A DNA stretch of 11,730 nucleotides from an uncultured Desulfomonile sp. (GTDB taxonomy: Bacteria; Desulfobacterota; Desulfomonilia; Desulfomonilales; Desulfomonilaceae), in NCBI GenBank assembly GCA_903853735.1, contig CAINUH010000211.1, positions 1 to 11,730 on the forward strand. The letters are read 5' to 3'. Numbering within the stretch: position 1 is the stretch's first letter; each line of letters starts with the position of its first letter. Below the pieces are notes generated by a model, which did not search any database, had not been told where the DNA came from, and was given only the letters and a program-made list of their open reading frames with translations. Shown here piece by piece: positions 1 to 6,690 of the stretch. Made by a program: the position numbers and the translations under genes.

Positions 1-2
1 CC

Positions 3-68
3 ATGCTCAAGGATGGAAAGACGTTTCTTTGGGAAGATGCCTTGAGCGAGTGGTGTCTGGGCAAATGA
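3..68 (+). CDS. Possible 3' end of an upstream gene
   Basis: This short open frame runs from the window edge to a TGA at 66-68 and ends in the residues EDALSEWCLGK. It could be the C-terminus of a gene that begins before the window. It could also be chance, because a second frame stays open through base 112. There is too little sequence to name a family. From here to the convergent stop at 206 I see no other gene. The stretch contains a short palindrome (CTCTTAAAAGAG, 192-203) with no T-tract, so it is not a convincing terminator. Confidence 0.25.
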   Translation: MLKDGKTFLWEDALSEWCLGK

Positions 69-205
69 TCTATGCCACAGCAGCTCTAAGGGGTATCAAT
101 CACTCGGTTTAAATTCGTCTCCGGCCGGTTCTTGTGTCAATTATTTTTTCGAGATGGCGCAGGCCACATTTTGGCCAATGCCGCCATTTGGCTCTTAAAA
201 GAGTC

Positions 206-475
206 TTACTCACTTTCCGGTGACTTGGCTCCAGCCTTTCCCTCCAATTGTTTCTTGGACTCGAGATAGAGTTGGCGAATTTCTTCCAGGCGTTCCGCGG
301 AAAGATGGTATCTCTCGTCTCTGGGAGGCGGCTGATTCATCTGATGACTATTCCATTTGGCCTGATCGGCCTCAGGGCGGTTCACCGCCGCGGTCGATTG
401 GGCATGGGATGTGGCCAATGAAAGGAAGCAACCCGCCAAGAAGATCAATATAGTCAGGTGAATGACCAGCCTCAT
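206..475 (-). CDS. Small exported protein of unknown function (89 aa)
   Basis: The frame is open further upstream, but the ATG at 475 is preferred. It has a GGGGAGG Shine-Dalgarno (482-488 on the minus strand) six bases upstream, and the protein then begins with a textbook signal peptide: MRLVIH followed by a hydrophobic core to about residue 21. Two processing sites are possible: a lipobox-like LAGC (residues 13-16) or a signal-peptidase-I site after SHA (residue 25). The second looks better because the hydrophobic run continues past Cys16. The mature part is short, hydrophilic and charged, with a PPPRDERYH segment and then a likely amphipathic helix (about residues 58-80), and no enzyme motif. 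It is probably periplasmic or surface-associated. I do not recognise the family. It is the only minus-strand gene and has no evident link to the metabolic genes. Confidence 0.6.
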   Translation of the reverse strand: MRLVIHLTILIFLAGCFLSLATSHAQSTAAVNRPEADQAKWNSHQMNQPPPRDERYHLSAERLEEIRQLYLESKKQLEGKAGAKSPESE

Positions 476-797
476 TACAAGCCTCCCCAGTTGATACGAG
501 CCCCCAACGAGGGGGTAACAAAGCCTAAAGAGATTATCCTTTTCCTTAACAGGAAACAACTACCGATAACTTGACGAATCTGCAATGCCTTTTCAGAAGA
601 CCAGTTTATTTGCTCGACACCATCGGCTGTCTTCAAGCATAATTTCTTTCGAAAGATGTACATCCCGGACAGAGTCGCCAATCACAGAACCTCGGAATAA
701 CTTGTGATGGCTTGCTCTGGTCTTCGATGCCGTGAACTCTACGAAAGTCATCATCAAAATTCATAAATGACCTGAATCCAGACGGAAATACGGACAA
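476..797. other. Intergenic region between divergent genes
   Basis: About 320 bases separate the minus-strand exported-protein gene from the plus-strand peptidase-like gene. The minus-strand leader contains a CCCCC/GGGGG hairpin (501-515) and, further upstream, a GATAAT-like box with no good -35 partner. No RNA gene is seen. A short minus-strand open frame here has no ribosome-binding site and no recognisable motif. Confidence 0.4.
501..515 (-). promoter_or_regulatory. Leader hairpin upstream of the exported-protein gene
   Basis: CCCCC-AACGA-GGGGG forms a five G:C-pair stem with a five-base loop, 25 bases upstream of the ATG at 475. It lies between a possible promoter and the GGGGAGG ribosome-binding site. 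The C-run could alternatively pair with that G-rich site, so an effect on translation is conceivable. There is no T-tract, so it is not an intrinsic terminator. Confidence 0.25.
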
Positions 798-1247
798 ATG
801 CCTTCAACCCCCTCTGAAGAGATACATCGCAGAATTTCCTCGCTGCAAGCGGCCATGATTAGGGAAGGATTCGAAGGAGCCCTCATAATCCAACGCGCAG
901 ACCTTTTTTACTTTTCCGGCAGCGCTCACGATGCTCATCTTTTCGTCCCTGCTGAGGGATCGCCCATTCTTCTGGTGCAGAAGAATCTCGAGATGGCTGC
1001 CGAGGAATCCCCTTTGGATTATGTGATTTCCGCCGCGGAATTTTCTGACCTGAGAAGCGCAATAGAATCAGCTTACGGTCCTCTGATGTACCTGGGAATG
1101 GAATTGGACGTACTGCCGGTAAATCTTTACCGGAGGTACGAACAGCTATTTGCTGGCACACAGATCAAAGACTGTTCAATGATTATCAGGACAGTTCGGA
1201 TGTTTTGTGGTTACCGATTGAGGCATGGAAAAGCTCACACGATTTGA
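798..1247 (+). CDS. Truncated M24 (Xaa-Pro peptidase/creatinase-like) N-terminal domain
   Basis: The protein (149 aa) matches the creatinase-type N-terminal domain that precedes the catalytic pita-bread domain in M24 Xaa-Pro dipeptidases. It has RRISSLQAAM then GFEGALIIQRADLFYFSGS (about residues 11-42), a substrate-side beta-strand region, and IIRTVRM near residue 130. In the family that last motif is normally followed by K-S-P/D-x-E-I and the metal-binding catalytic domain. Here it is followed by FCGYRLRHGK and a stop, and I find no catalytic-domain residues in any frame of the next 300 bases. It is therefore probably a gene remnant rather than a working peptidase; metal ligands and catalytic residues are all absent. 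The ATG at 798 has only a weak G-rich upstream sequence. A free-standing regulatory or scaffold domain is a less likely alternative. Confidence 0.55.
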   Translation: MPSTPSEEIHRRISSLQAAMIREGFEGALIIQRADLFYFSGSAHDAHLFVPAEGSPILLVQKNLEMAAEESPLDYVISAAEFSDLRSAIESAYGPLMYLGMELDVLPVNLYRRYEQLFAGTQIKDCSMIIRTVRMFCGYRLRHGKAHTI

Positions 1248-1285
1248 TGATGAGATTCAGGTGCTTCATTAGGTCAGCAATGATG

Positions 1286-1317
1286 CCGTCTTCAGTTGGG
1301 CGTAACGGCGAAGACGG
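1286..1317 (+). promoter_or_regulatory. Stem-loop upstream of the thiolase
   Basis: The arms CCGTCTTC (1286-1293) and GAAGACGG (1310-1317) are perfectly complementary around a 16-base loop. The loop itself contains GTT/AAC, which can extend the pairing. It is not followed by a T-run. It sits directly before a possible -35 box at 1320 and could be an operator-like or RNA element. Confidence 0.3.
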
Positions 1318-1319
1318 GG

Positions 1320-1349
1320 TTGACTACCGGGATGATGGTGCAGTATGCT
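1320..1349 (+). promoter_or_regulatory. Candidate sigma70 promoter for thiolase/DUF35
   Basis: TTGACT (1320-1325) and TATGCT (1344-1349) are 18 bases apart, agreeing with the -35 and -10 consensus at five and four of six positions. The site is about 200 bases upstream of the thiolase ATG, which would give a long leader. The match could be due to chance. Confidence 0.25.
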
Positions 1350-1548
1350 AAATGAGTGGTTATAACGATTCGCGTTCAAACATGTAAGGCAAAGGACAAA
1401 AGGCATTGGTGGCGACGGGCCGTGGACGATACCCGGGAAATGGCTGCTGGTATCATTCATGCCGAGAGATAATGCACCTTAGTTAAAGGCCTCTTTTCTA
1501 CACGAGCTTTCAGCCGGGGTGCCAGACCCTGACAGTAAGGAGGAACGC

Positions 1549-2727
1549 ATGTCAAGGCAGGGAGACAGAGTGGCAATCGTGGCCGCGGGCATGACCCGAT
1601 GGGGCAAGCGGGCGGCCACGTTCAGAGACCTCGTGGCCGAGGCGGGAAAGGCCACTTTTGACGCTAATCCGAACATCAAACCAGGCGACATAAAATCTTT
1701 TATCATATCCACGGTGTACCCCGAGCGCTCAGCCTTCCAAGGGCATCCGGCACCGCTCGCTGCTGAGTGGTGCGGGGTGAGACCGAGTGAGTTTCACTGC
1801 CGGGTGGAGAATCAGTGTGGAAGCGGTACCACTGCGATCCGTACGGCCTACGCCGCTATCAAGAGTGGCCTGACGCAAATGGTTATGTGCGTAGGAGCGG
1901 AGAAGATATTGATACCGTCCCACGAAGAGATCTTCCTGAATGCCATGGCCGGCTGTGATCGTGAGTGGGAAGCCTGCTTCGGGGTGACTCCCCCGCCCCT
2001 GTTTGCCATGGTTGCACAGGCACACATGAAACGATACGGTACCACCGAGGAGCAGTTGGCCTTGGTAGCGGTAAAAAACCACAATCATTCTCTGAGCAAT
2101 CCGTACGCTCATCATCAAAAGGGCGCCACGTTGGAGCAGGTGATGACGTCTCGTCCCATTGCCAGCCCTTTGAAGCTCTTCGATTGCTCCACCAACACAG
2201 ACGGCGCCGCAGGAGTAATCGTCGCTACCGAGGAACTTGCCAGGGACCTCTGCGACCAGCCAGTCTATATCCTTGGTACGGCACAGATCAATGACGGCTA
2301 TCCATGGGCCAATTATCATAAGGACTGGTCTTCGTGGCCCGCACTCAAAACCGCCGGAGAGAAGGCGTACCAGATGGCGGGCATTAGTCCGAGCGACGTT
2401 GACCTCGCAGAAGTCCACGATTGCTTTTCCATTTCTGAAATATTGGAATATGAGGAATTGGGCTTCTGCCCGAAAGGGGAGGGCGGCCGATTCGTGGAAA
2501 GTGGAATGGCTGACTTTGGAGGCAGGGTAGTGATCAATCCCAGCGGGGGCCTTATGGCATGCGGCCATCCCTTTGGTGCTACCGGGATCAGGCAGGCGTA
2601 CGAGTCCTTCGTGCAACTGCGAGGCGAGGCCGGCGATCGCCAGGTGCCAGGGGCCAAGATTGCACTGACCCATAATCTGAGCGGCTTGGGAGAACATCAC
2701 CTTTTGGTGTACGGGAGGGAATCATGA
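1549..2727 (+). CDS. SCP-x-type thiolase / acetyl-CoA acetyltransferase family
   Basis: This 392-aa protein is a full-length thiolase of the non-decarboxylating SCP-x-like branch. It catalyses CoA-dependent cleavage of a beta-keto acyl-CoA, or the reverse condensation. Motifs are in the expected order: nucleophile Cys90 in NQCGSGT, HDCF at about 290-293, and GGLMACGHPFGATG with the acid/base Cys338 and His340. The C-terminus has the usual NLSGLGEHH segment. The start is the ATG at 1549, because TAAGGAGG (1536-1543) lies five bases upstream; an in-frame GTG at 1519 lacks such a site. The stop overlaps the start of the DUF35 gene by ATGA, implying translational coupling. Thiolase-DUF35 pairs are known as obligate complexes, for example BbsB/BbsA in anaerobic toluene degradation and related bacterial steroid side-chain enzymes. 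The substrate here cannot be read from the sequence; a bulky acyl-CoA is plausible. Confidence 0.9.
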   Translation: MSRQGDRVAIVAAGMTRWGKRAATFRDLVAEAGKATFDANPNIKPGDIKSFIISTVYPERSAFQGHPAPLAAEWCGVRPSEFHCRVENQCGSGTTAIRTAYAAIKSGLTQMVMCVGAEKILIPSHEEIFLNAMAGCDREWEACFGVTPPPLFAMVAQAHMKRYGTTEEQLALVAVKNHNHSLSNPYAHHQKGATLEQVMTSRPIASPLKLFDCSTNTDGAAGVIVATEELARDLCDQPVYILGTAQINDGYPWANYHKDWSSWPALKTAGEKAYQMAGISPSDVDLAEVHDCFSISEILEYEELGFCPKGEGGRFVESGMADFGGRVVINPSGGLMACGHPFGATGIRQAYESFVQLRGEAGDRQVPGAKIALTHNLSGLGEHHLLVYGRES

Positions 2728-3191
2728 CGGCAGCGAGAGATATCGAAGGCTACATAGTTGATCGCAACGTTTACAGTATGGATCCGGTACCGCTGGAAGC
2801 GAAAGAATATAACCGCATTTATCCATTCTATGATCACTTGAAGCAGGGACGGCTGACTACCACACAATGTGTCGATTGCGGCCACATTTGTTGGCCCCCT
2901 CGTATCGTGTGTCCACAGTGCATTTCGGATCAGTTGGATTGGGTGGATTTTCCAAAAGTAGGGCACGTCTATGCATACACCGTCCAACAAAATGGGAACC
3001 CACCCGGTTTTCCTGCTCCCATGATATACGCGCTCATAGATTTCGACAACGGAGTGCGCATTATTTGCCCCGTGGTGGACTGCAAACCCGAGGATGTCGA
3101 GTTTGGGTCCGAAGTAGTGCTCAAGGTCGTACCCGCTCCCAGGGACCGGGTACTGTTCTTCTTTCAACTCAAATCAAAGTCCCACCAATAA
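2724..3191 (+). CDS. DUF35 OB-fold protein with Zn-ribbon, thiolase partner
   Basis: The 155-aa protein has the DUF35 layout. An N-terminal helical stretch contains YPFYDHLKQGRLTTTQC. It is followed by a rubredoxin-like zinc ribbon of two CxxC pairs, Cys49/Cys52 and Cys63/Cys66, and then an OB-fold beta-barrel from about residue 75 (DFPKVGHVYAYTVQQ, then a PMIYALIDFDNGVRI strand). Members bind acyl-CoA and are structural or catalytic partners of SCP-x-like thiolases and of related hydratases. GGGAGG lies five bases upstream of the ATG, and the ATGA overlap couples it to the thiolase. It has no enzyme active site of its own. It most likely forms a heteromeric complex with the thiolase, as BbsA does with BbsB. 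Confidence 0.85.
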   Translation: MTAARDIEGYIVDRNVYSMDPVPLEAKEYNRIYPFYDHLKQGRLTTTQCVDCGHICWPPRIVCPQCISDQLDWVDFPKVGHVYAYTVQQNGNPPGFPAPMIYALIDFDNGVRIICPVVDCKPEDVEFGSEVVLKVVPAPRDRVLFFFQLKSKSHQ

Positions 3192-3290
3192 ACCCGGAGC
3201 GAGTGTTTCGGCAGAGGATTATCATTATCCCTGAGCAAATATTAGTGATCAACTATCTGATATCATAATGACAGTTGACTAGGGTGACGT

Positions 3291-3443
3291 ATGTTGCCTA
3301 ATTATATTAAGCCAAAAGCATTCCTAGAGGGGATTCGCACCACCCCACACATGATGAAATGGTGTATACAACTAGGATCCAAACAGCGAACAGTCCGGAC
3401 GCGTGCAGAGCATGTGCGTAACCATTTTAAATGGCGAGAATAA
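3291..3443 (+). CDS. Possible small protein (50 aa), unknown
   Basis: This is an ATG-to-TAA frame with an AGGGTG sequence four bases upstream. The protein is basic (MLPNYIKPKAFLEG at the start, RAEHVRNHFKWRE at the end) with no signal peptide or recognisable motif. It sits in a gene-poor spacer, so it could be a genuine small protein, the stub of a decayed gene, or chance. I do not recognise it. Confidence 0.2.
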   Translation: MLPNYIKPKAFLEGIRTTPHMMKWCIQLGSKQRTVRTRAEHVRNHFKWRE

Positions 3444-3514
3444 ACAACTGTTACCCGAGCGAGGGGAAGTCAAGGTGGTCATTCAGCGTCGAGAAGGCAA
3501 TCACAACATTTGTC

Positions 3515-3543
3515 TTGACAAACTCAAAACCTAATGGTATTAG
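3515..3543 (+). promoter_or_regulatory. Candidate sigma70 promoter with overlapping inverted repeat
   Basis: A perfect TTGACA (3515-3520) is followed after 17 bases by TATTAG (3538-3543). The perfect inverted repeat CCTAAT-GGT-ATTAGG (3530-3544) overlaps the -10 box, which is a typical place for a repressor site. It lies about 300 bases upstream of tetR. The target gene is uncertain. Confidence 0.3.
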
Positions 3544-3803
3544 GTCATGAGGGGATGTCACAAGGTTCTCAGTATAAAAATTACAGAATAATAGTTGGTT
3601 ATGTATCTTTGTGATAATATGAATACGTGGCAGGCGTTTGGGCAATTCCCTATTCACAAGGATCCTATGAGTGCCTGACTCAGTAGCCTGGACGTGTTAA
3701 TCCGGCGGCCGTCAATACGAGGCAGGTCGTCTAAGAAAGGCGGTTGCGCTCGATCATCAGAAACAGACCCGAACTCAATGGTTGTGGCAGTATCGCTGAG
3801 TTG

Positions 3804-3817
3804 TGTTTACGTAAACA
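3804..3817. promoter_or_regulatory. 14-bp palindromic operator candidate upstream of tetR
   Basis: TGTTTACGTAAACA is a perfect palindrome, ending 23 bases before the TTG start of the TetR gene and immediately upstream of its AAGGAG ribosome-binding site (3825-3830). TetR-family repressors commonly bind such sites in their own promoters. I infer autoregulation. I see no second copy before the thiolase or the OYE gene. Confidence 0.5.
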
Positions 3818-3840
3818 GGGACTGAAGGAGCGGAAGACTC

Positions 3841-4455
3841 TTGGGCCTGAGCAAGAAGGGAGAAGATACCAGGGAGCGGATAGTCAGTAGCGCCAAAGCT
3901 CTGTTTGCCGAGAACGGATTCCAAAAAACTACCGTTGTGGATATATGCAGGCAAGCCGGTCTTTCGGAGGCGGCCCTTTACGAGTACTTCAAGGGCAAGG
4001 AAGACCTCCTGTTAGCTATCCCCGACCTTTGGGTCTCCCAGCTTCTCGCGGACCTGGAGGATCAGATGTACGGAATTAAGGGAGCCTTCAACAAGCTGAG
4101 AAAATATATATGGTGGACTTATCGCCGTGTTGAGGAGTCACCCTTGGATGCCAAGATTGTTTATCTGTTTCTTAAGACAAACGCTAACTTCATGGAGACG
4201 CCTGTATATGCAAACGTGGCAGCTCTCTATCATTATATTATTGACATATTTGAGGAAGGTAGACTGTCCGGGGAAATGAAGCCGGACTTGGACCCTTATG
4301 TGGCCAGAAGCATCGTCATAGGCACTATGGATTACACGGTGATGCGGTGGCTGCTCAAGAACATGGCATATTCACTAGAAGAGAAGCTGGAAGAAACCTT
4401 TGAGTTATTCGTGGACGCCTTCTCAAATAAGGGACAGAGAGCAGCCAAGTCCTAG
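3841..4455 (+). CDS. TetR/AcrR-family transcriptional regulator
   Basis: The 204-aa protein has the N-terminal TetR DNA-binding domain: TRERIVSSAKALFAENGFQKTT leads into a helix-turn-helix at about residues 31-51 (VVDICRQAGLSEAALYEYF), then KGKEDLL. The rest is an all-helical ligand-binding/dimerisation domain of normal length for the family. The start is TTG at 3841: an in-frame TGA at 3823-3825 excludes any start further upstream, and AAGGAG lies ten bases before it. The C-terminal part has an aromatic-rich helix (KYIWWTYRRVEE) that resembles acyl-CoA-responsive members, but the ligand is unknown. Its place between the thiolase pair and the reductase genes suggests it controls one or both, probably as a repressor released by an acyl-CoA intermediate. 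That role is inferred. Confidence 0.9.
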   Translation: MGLSKKGEDTRERIVSSAKALFAENGFQKTTVVDICRQAGLSEAALYEYFKGKEDLLLAIPDLWVSQLLADLEDQMYGIKGAFNKLRKYIWWTYRRVEESPLDAKIVYLFLKTNANFMETPVYANVAALYHYIIDIFEEGRLSGEMKPDLDPYVARSIVIGTMDYTVMRWLLKNMAYSLEEKLEETFELFVDAFSNKGQRAAKS

Positions 4456-4684
4456 TCTGGAATGGGGAAAAATAATCGCGCGGTTTGTTGACGAAAAGGA
4501 TAGAACGATGTCCCGTTATTGCTTGATGCACGGGGTCCGTCAAGGACGGCGTCTTCAATCTTCCAATTATAGGCAAGGCATCAACTACTGCTAAGACAGT
4601 ATTGTAGGATTGCGCCGACTGCAATGAGGCAGGAGGCAAGAATCATTGGCCGGTATTTTCAGTGATCAAGGAGGGAGTCTCAAT

Positions 4685-5245
4685 ATGGCCAAACAACTGT
4701 TCGAATGGGACTACAGCAAGTATTCTGGGGCCAAGAAATACCCCAATCTTTTCAAATCTATTCAAATCGGAAACCTTGTTATCCCAAACAGGGTGAAGTA
4801 CGCCGCCACTGAAGACAATCTGAACGACCATCACGGCTTCGTTACGGACGCGGACGTCGCCTACATCCGGTCGCGGGCCGAGGGCGTGGTAGGCGGTTTG
4901 TGCTTTATGCAGGGAGTGTACATGGATCCACCCCACAAAGGGCAGGGATATGTGGGTCAGGCTGCTGCATGGGATGATAAGTACATTCCAGGCCTAAAAA
5001 GACTGGCTGACGCGATCCACGGAGAGAAGGCCGTTGCAGGCTTCCAACTCATGGACTGCGGAAGGGTCGGTTCGGTGGATGTGCCATTTGGCCACGGACC
5101 CTCGACGGTACCGCAGCGCCTCCGTATTTTCAGGCCTATGCATGAGATGACCAAGGCCGAGATTAAGGAGGTGGTCAACAGCACATCGATGCGGCTAAGC
5201 GCGGAGTGGAGGCAGGCTTTGACATCATCGAAATCTCAGGAATAG
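4685..5245 (+). CDS. OYE-family (2,4-dienoyl-CoA-reductase-like) N-terminal part, frameshifted
   Basis: This is the first half of the FMN-binding TIM barrel of an NADH:flavin-oxidoreductase/old-yellow-enzyme protein. It includes YPNLFKSIQIGNLVIPNRVKYAATEDN (about residues 19-45), the GFVTDADVAYIRSRA segment and IFRPMHEMTKAEIKEVVN (about 148-165). The expected QL.H.GR motif reads QLMDCGR, with Asp124 in the usual His position. After about 5178 the frame reads residues unlike the family and stops at 5245, while the family sequence continues in the frame one base back, so the two frames form one gene of about 663 aa. ATG 4685 has AAGGAGGG upstream. An in-frame TTG at 4646 also has an AGGAGG and would add 13 residues. 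Bases 4456-4684 show no clear promoter or terminator. Confidence 0.8.
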   Translation: MAKQLFEWDYSKYSGAKKYPNLFKSIQIGNLVIPNRVKYAATEDNLNDHHGFVTDADVAYIRSRAEGVVGGLCFMQGVYMDPPHKGQGYVGQAAAWDDKYIPGLKRLADAIHGEKAVAGFQLMDCGRVGSVDVPFGHGPSTVPQRLRIFRPMHEMTKAEIKEVVNSTSMRLSAEWRQALTSSKSQE

Positions 5246-6675
5246 TGGGTTACCTGGTGTCCAACTTTATTTCGAGCTACACCAACCGCCGCACCGATGA
5301 GTATGGCGGGGACATACGGGGCCGCATGAAGGCGGTAGTGGAAATCATCCAGGGGGTTAAAGCCGCAATAGGCCCGGATATCCCTTTGGGTATTCGGCTT
5401 TGCTGCATGGAACTCTTGGACGACGTGCGCGGCAATACGCCGGAGGAGTCCATTGAGACCTACAAAATCTCCGAGGAGGCAGGCATAGACTACATCAGCG
5501 TCACCGCCGGCTGGCAAGAGTCCATCGTACCCGTGATAAGCCGTGACGTGCCCATGGGCTCGTGGCTACACTTGGCCAAGAAGGCCAAGCAGCACGTAAA
5601 GGTGCCCATACAAATGGCCTACCGCCTTTTTGTGCCTGAACTGCCGGACAAGGCCATTGCCGCGGGCGAACTTGATATCTGGGAGATTTGCCGTTCCATG
5701 ATTGCTGATCCTCTGATGCCCAAGAAGGTGTTGGAGGACAGGCAGGAGGAGATACGACACTGCGTGGCCTGCAACTTGTGCCTGGCGCGCCTGTTCCGAG
5801 ATGCTCCCATGACCTGCTACATCAATCCGCTGTGCGCCCACGAGCACGACCCGAAATACTACCCGCAACCGGTGGCTGAGGACGAAAAGAAAATTGTGAT
5901 GATCGCCGGTGCAGGCCCGGCCGGTATGGAATGCGCTTATGTAGCCGCCCAGAGGGGACACGAAGTGCATGTCTATGACAAGCGTGAGTTGAAGGGCGGC
6001 ACCATCCTGGAAGCCTCTCAGGCCCCCTACGGGGATGACGAACTCATGACCTGCATCAAATACCAGAAAGCCATGTGCGAAAAGTACGGCGTCCAGTTCC
6101 ATCTTGGGACCGAGGTTACTCCGGAACTCATAAGCGAGGAGATGCCGGATGTTGTCGTCTTGGCCACAGGCCCGGTATACGCGCAGCTCAAAGGCGCCGA
6201 CCCAGGGGACAAACGATTGGTTAACGTGCTGGACGTGTTGAGCGGCAAGGCCGAAGTTGGAAACAAGGTGGTGGTGTGGGGCAACCGCAAACCCGGCATT
6301 GGCGTGGCGCTGGATTTGGCCAAGAAGGGAAAGAAAGTAACCATCGTGGGGCGGGAAAAATCCGCAGGATTCGACGTCAACCCCTCGTTTAAGTGGCGTT
6401 ATATGATCTATCTTCGCCAGAACGGCATCAGCGCCTACAACGACTGCGATATTGCCCAGATCGGCGACGGGGTGGTCATGGTGAAGACATACGACGGGTA
6501 TCTCTTCCCGGTCCCGTGCGACACTGTGGTGATCACTGAGCGCCAGGCCAATGACAATCTGAAGGAAGTTGTGCAGGGAGAAGGCATCCAACTTTTTGTC
6601 ATCGGTGATGCTTTGGTTCCGCGCAATCTTTCCAGTGCGGTACACGACGGCTACCGGATCGGTCTGAGAATTTAG
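5206..6675 (+). CDS. OYE-family (2,4-dienoyl-CoA-reductase-like) C-terminal part: 4Fe-4S, FAD and NAD(P)H domains
   Basis: This is the remainder of the split reductase. Family sequence is already present in this frame from about 5182 (HIDAAKRGVEAGFD), before the first possible start, GTG 5206. The barrel continues with EISGIVGYL and SSYTNRRTDEYGGD; the EI.G...GYL form is that of 2,4-dienoyl-CoA reductases. A [4Fe-4S] motif follows, C-x2-C-x2-C-x11-C (codons at 5761, 5770, 5779 and 5815), one residue shorter in the second gap than in E. coli FadH and closer to trimethylamine dehydrogenase. Next come the FAD motif GAGPAG (about 5908), a degenerate NAD(P)H-binding loop (VVWGNRKPGIGVALD) and the closing FVIGDALVPR motif. 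Such enzymes pass hydride from NAD(P)H through FAD, Fe-S and FMN to an unsaturated acyl-CoA. Anaerobic relatives include 2-naphthoyl-CoA-reductase-like enzymes. The substrate is not determined. Confidence 0.85.
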   Translation: MEAGFDIIEISGIVGYLVSNFISSYTNRRTDEYGGDIRGRMKAVVEIIQGVKAAIGPDIPLGIRLCCMELLDDVRGNTPEESIETYKISEEAGIDYISVTAGWQESIVPVISRDVPMGSWLHLAKKAKQHVKVPIQMAYRLFVPELPDKAIAAGELDIWEICRSMIADPLMPKKVLEDRQEEIRHCVACNLCLARLFRDAPMTCYINPLCAHEHDPKYYPQPVAEDEKKIVMIAGAGPAGMECAYVAAQRGHEVHVYDKRELKGGTILEASQAPYGDDELMTCIKYQKAMCEKYGVQFHLGTEVTPELISEEMPDVVVLATGPVYAQLKGADPGDKRLVNVLDVLSGKAEVGNKVVVWGNRKPGIGVALDLAKKGKKVTIVGREKSAGFDVNPSFKWRYMIYLRQNGISAYNDCDIAQIGDGVVMVKTYDGYLFPVPCDTVVITERQANDNLKEVVQGEGIQLFVIGDALVPRNLSSAVHDGYRIGLRI

Positions 6676-6690
6676 TCAGGAGGTTTAACT

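Larger units (their letters stand above)
1248..1548. other. Intergenic region upstream of the thiolase
   Basis: About 300 bases with no credible gene. It contains a stem-loop (1286-1317), a possible sigma70 promoter (1320-1349) and, at 1536-1543, the strong ribosome-binding site of the thiolase. If the upstream M24 gene once extended into this stretch, it is now too diverged to recognise. Confidence 0.4.
3192..3840. other. Gene-poor, AT-rich spacer between DUF35 and tetR
   Basis: About 650 bases, visibly more AT-rich than the flanking genes. It holds at most one 50-codon frame (3291-3443), several short palindromes (3422-3434 CCATTT-T-AAATGG; 3530-3544) and a possible promoter at 3515-3543. 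Its end carries the operator-like palindrome of the regulator gene. No tRNA, CRISPR array or transposase is visible. It may be the scar of a lost gene or a transfer boundary, but no direct repeats mark its ends. Confidence 0.45.

Noticed and set aside
475..681. Minus-strand 68-codon frame upstream of the exported-protein gene
   Set aside because: There is no ribosome-binding site or motif, and it overlaps the leader of a better supported gene.
1729..2700. Long minus-strand open frame (323 codons) opposite the thiolase
   Set aside because: It is the antisense shadow of a clear thiolase with all catalytic motifs, and its translation has no recognisable motif.
3451..3657. Minus-strand 68-codon frame in the spacer
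   Set aside because: It has a GTG start with only a weak AGGA upstream, unremarkable composition and no motif; it is probably chance in an AT-rich region.
5164..5245. Programmed -1 frameshifting in the OYE gene
   Set aside because: No slippery heptamer or downstream hairpin is evident. The Shine-Dalgarno-like TAAGGAGGT is explained by the ordinary codons for IKEV. A deletion or sequencing error is simpler.
5566..6645. Minus-strand open frame (359 codons) opposite the OYE reductase
   Set aside because: It is antisense to a motif-rich plus-strand gene; its His-rich composition arises from codon bias of the sense strand.
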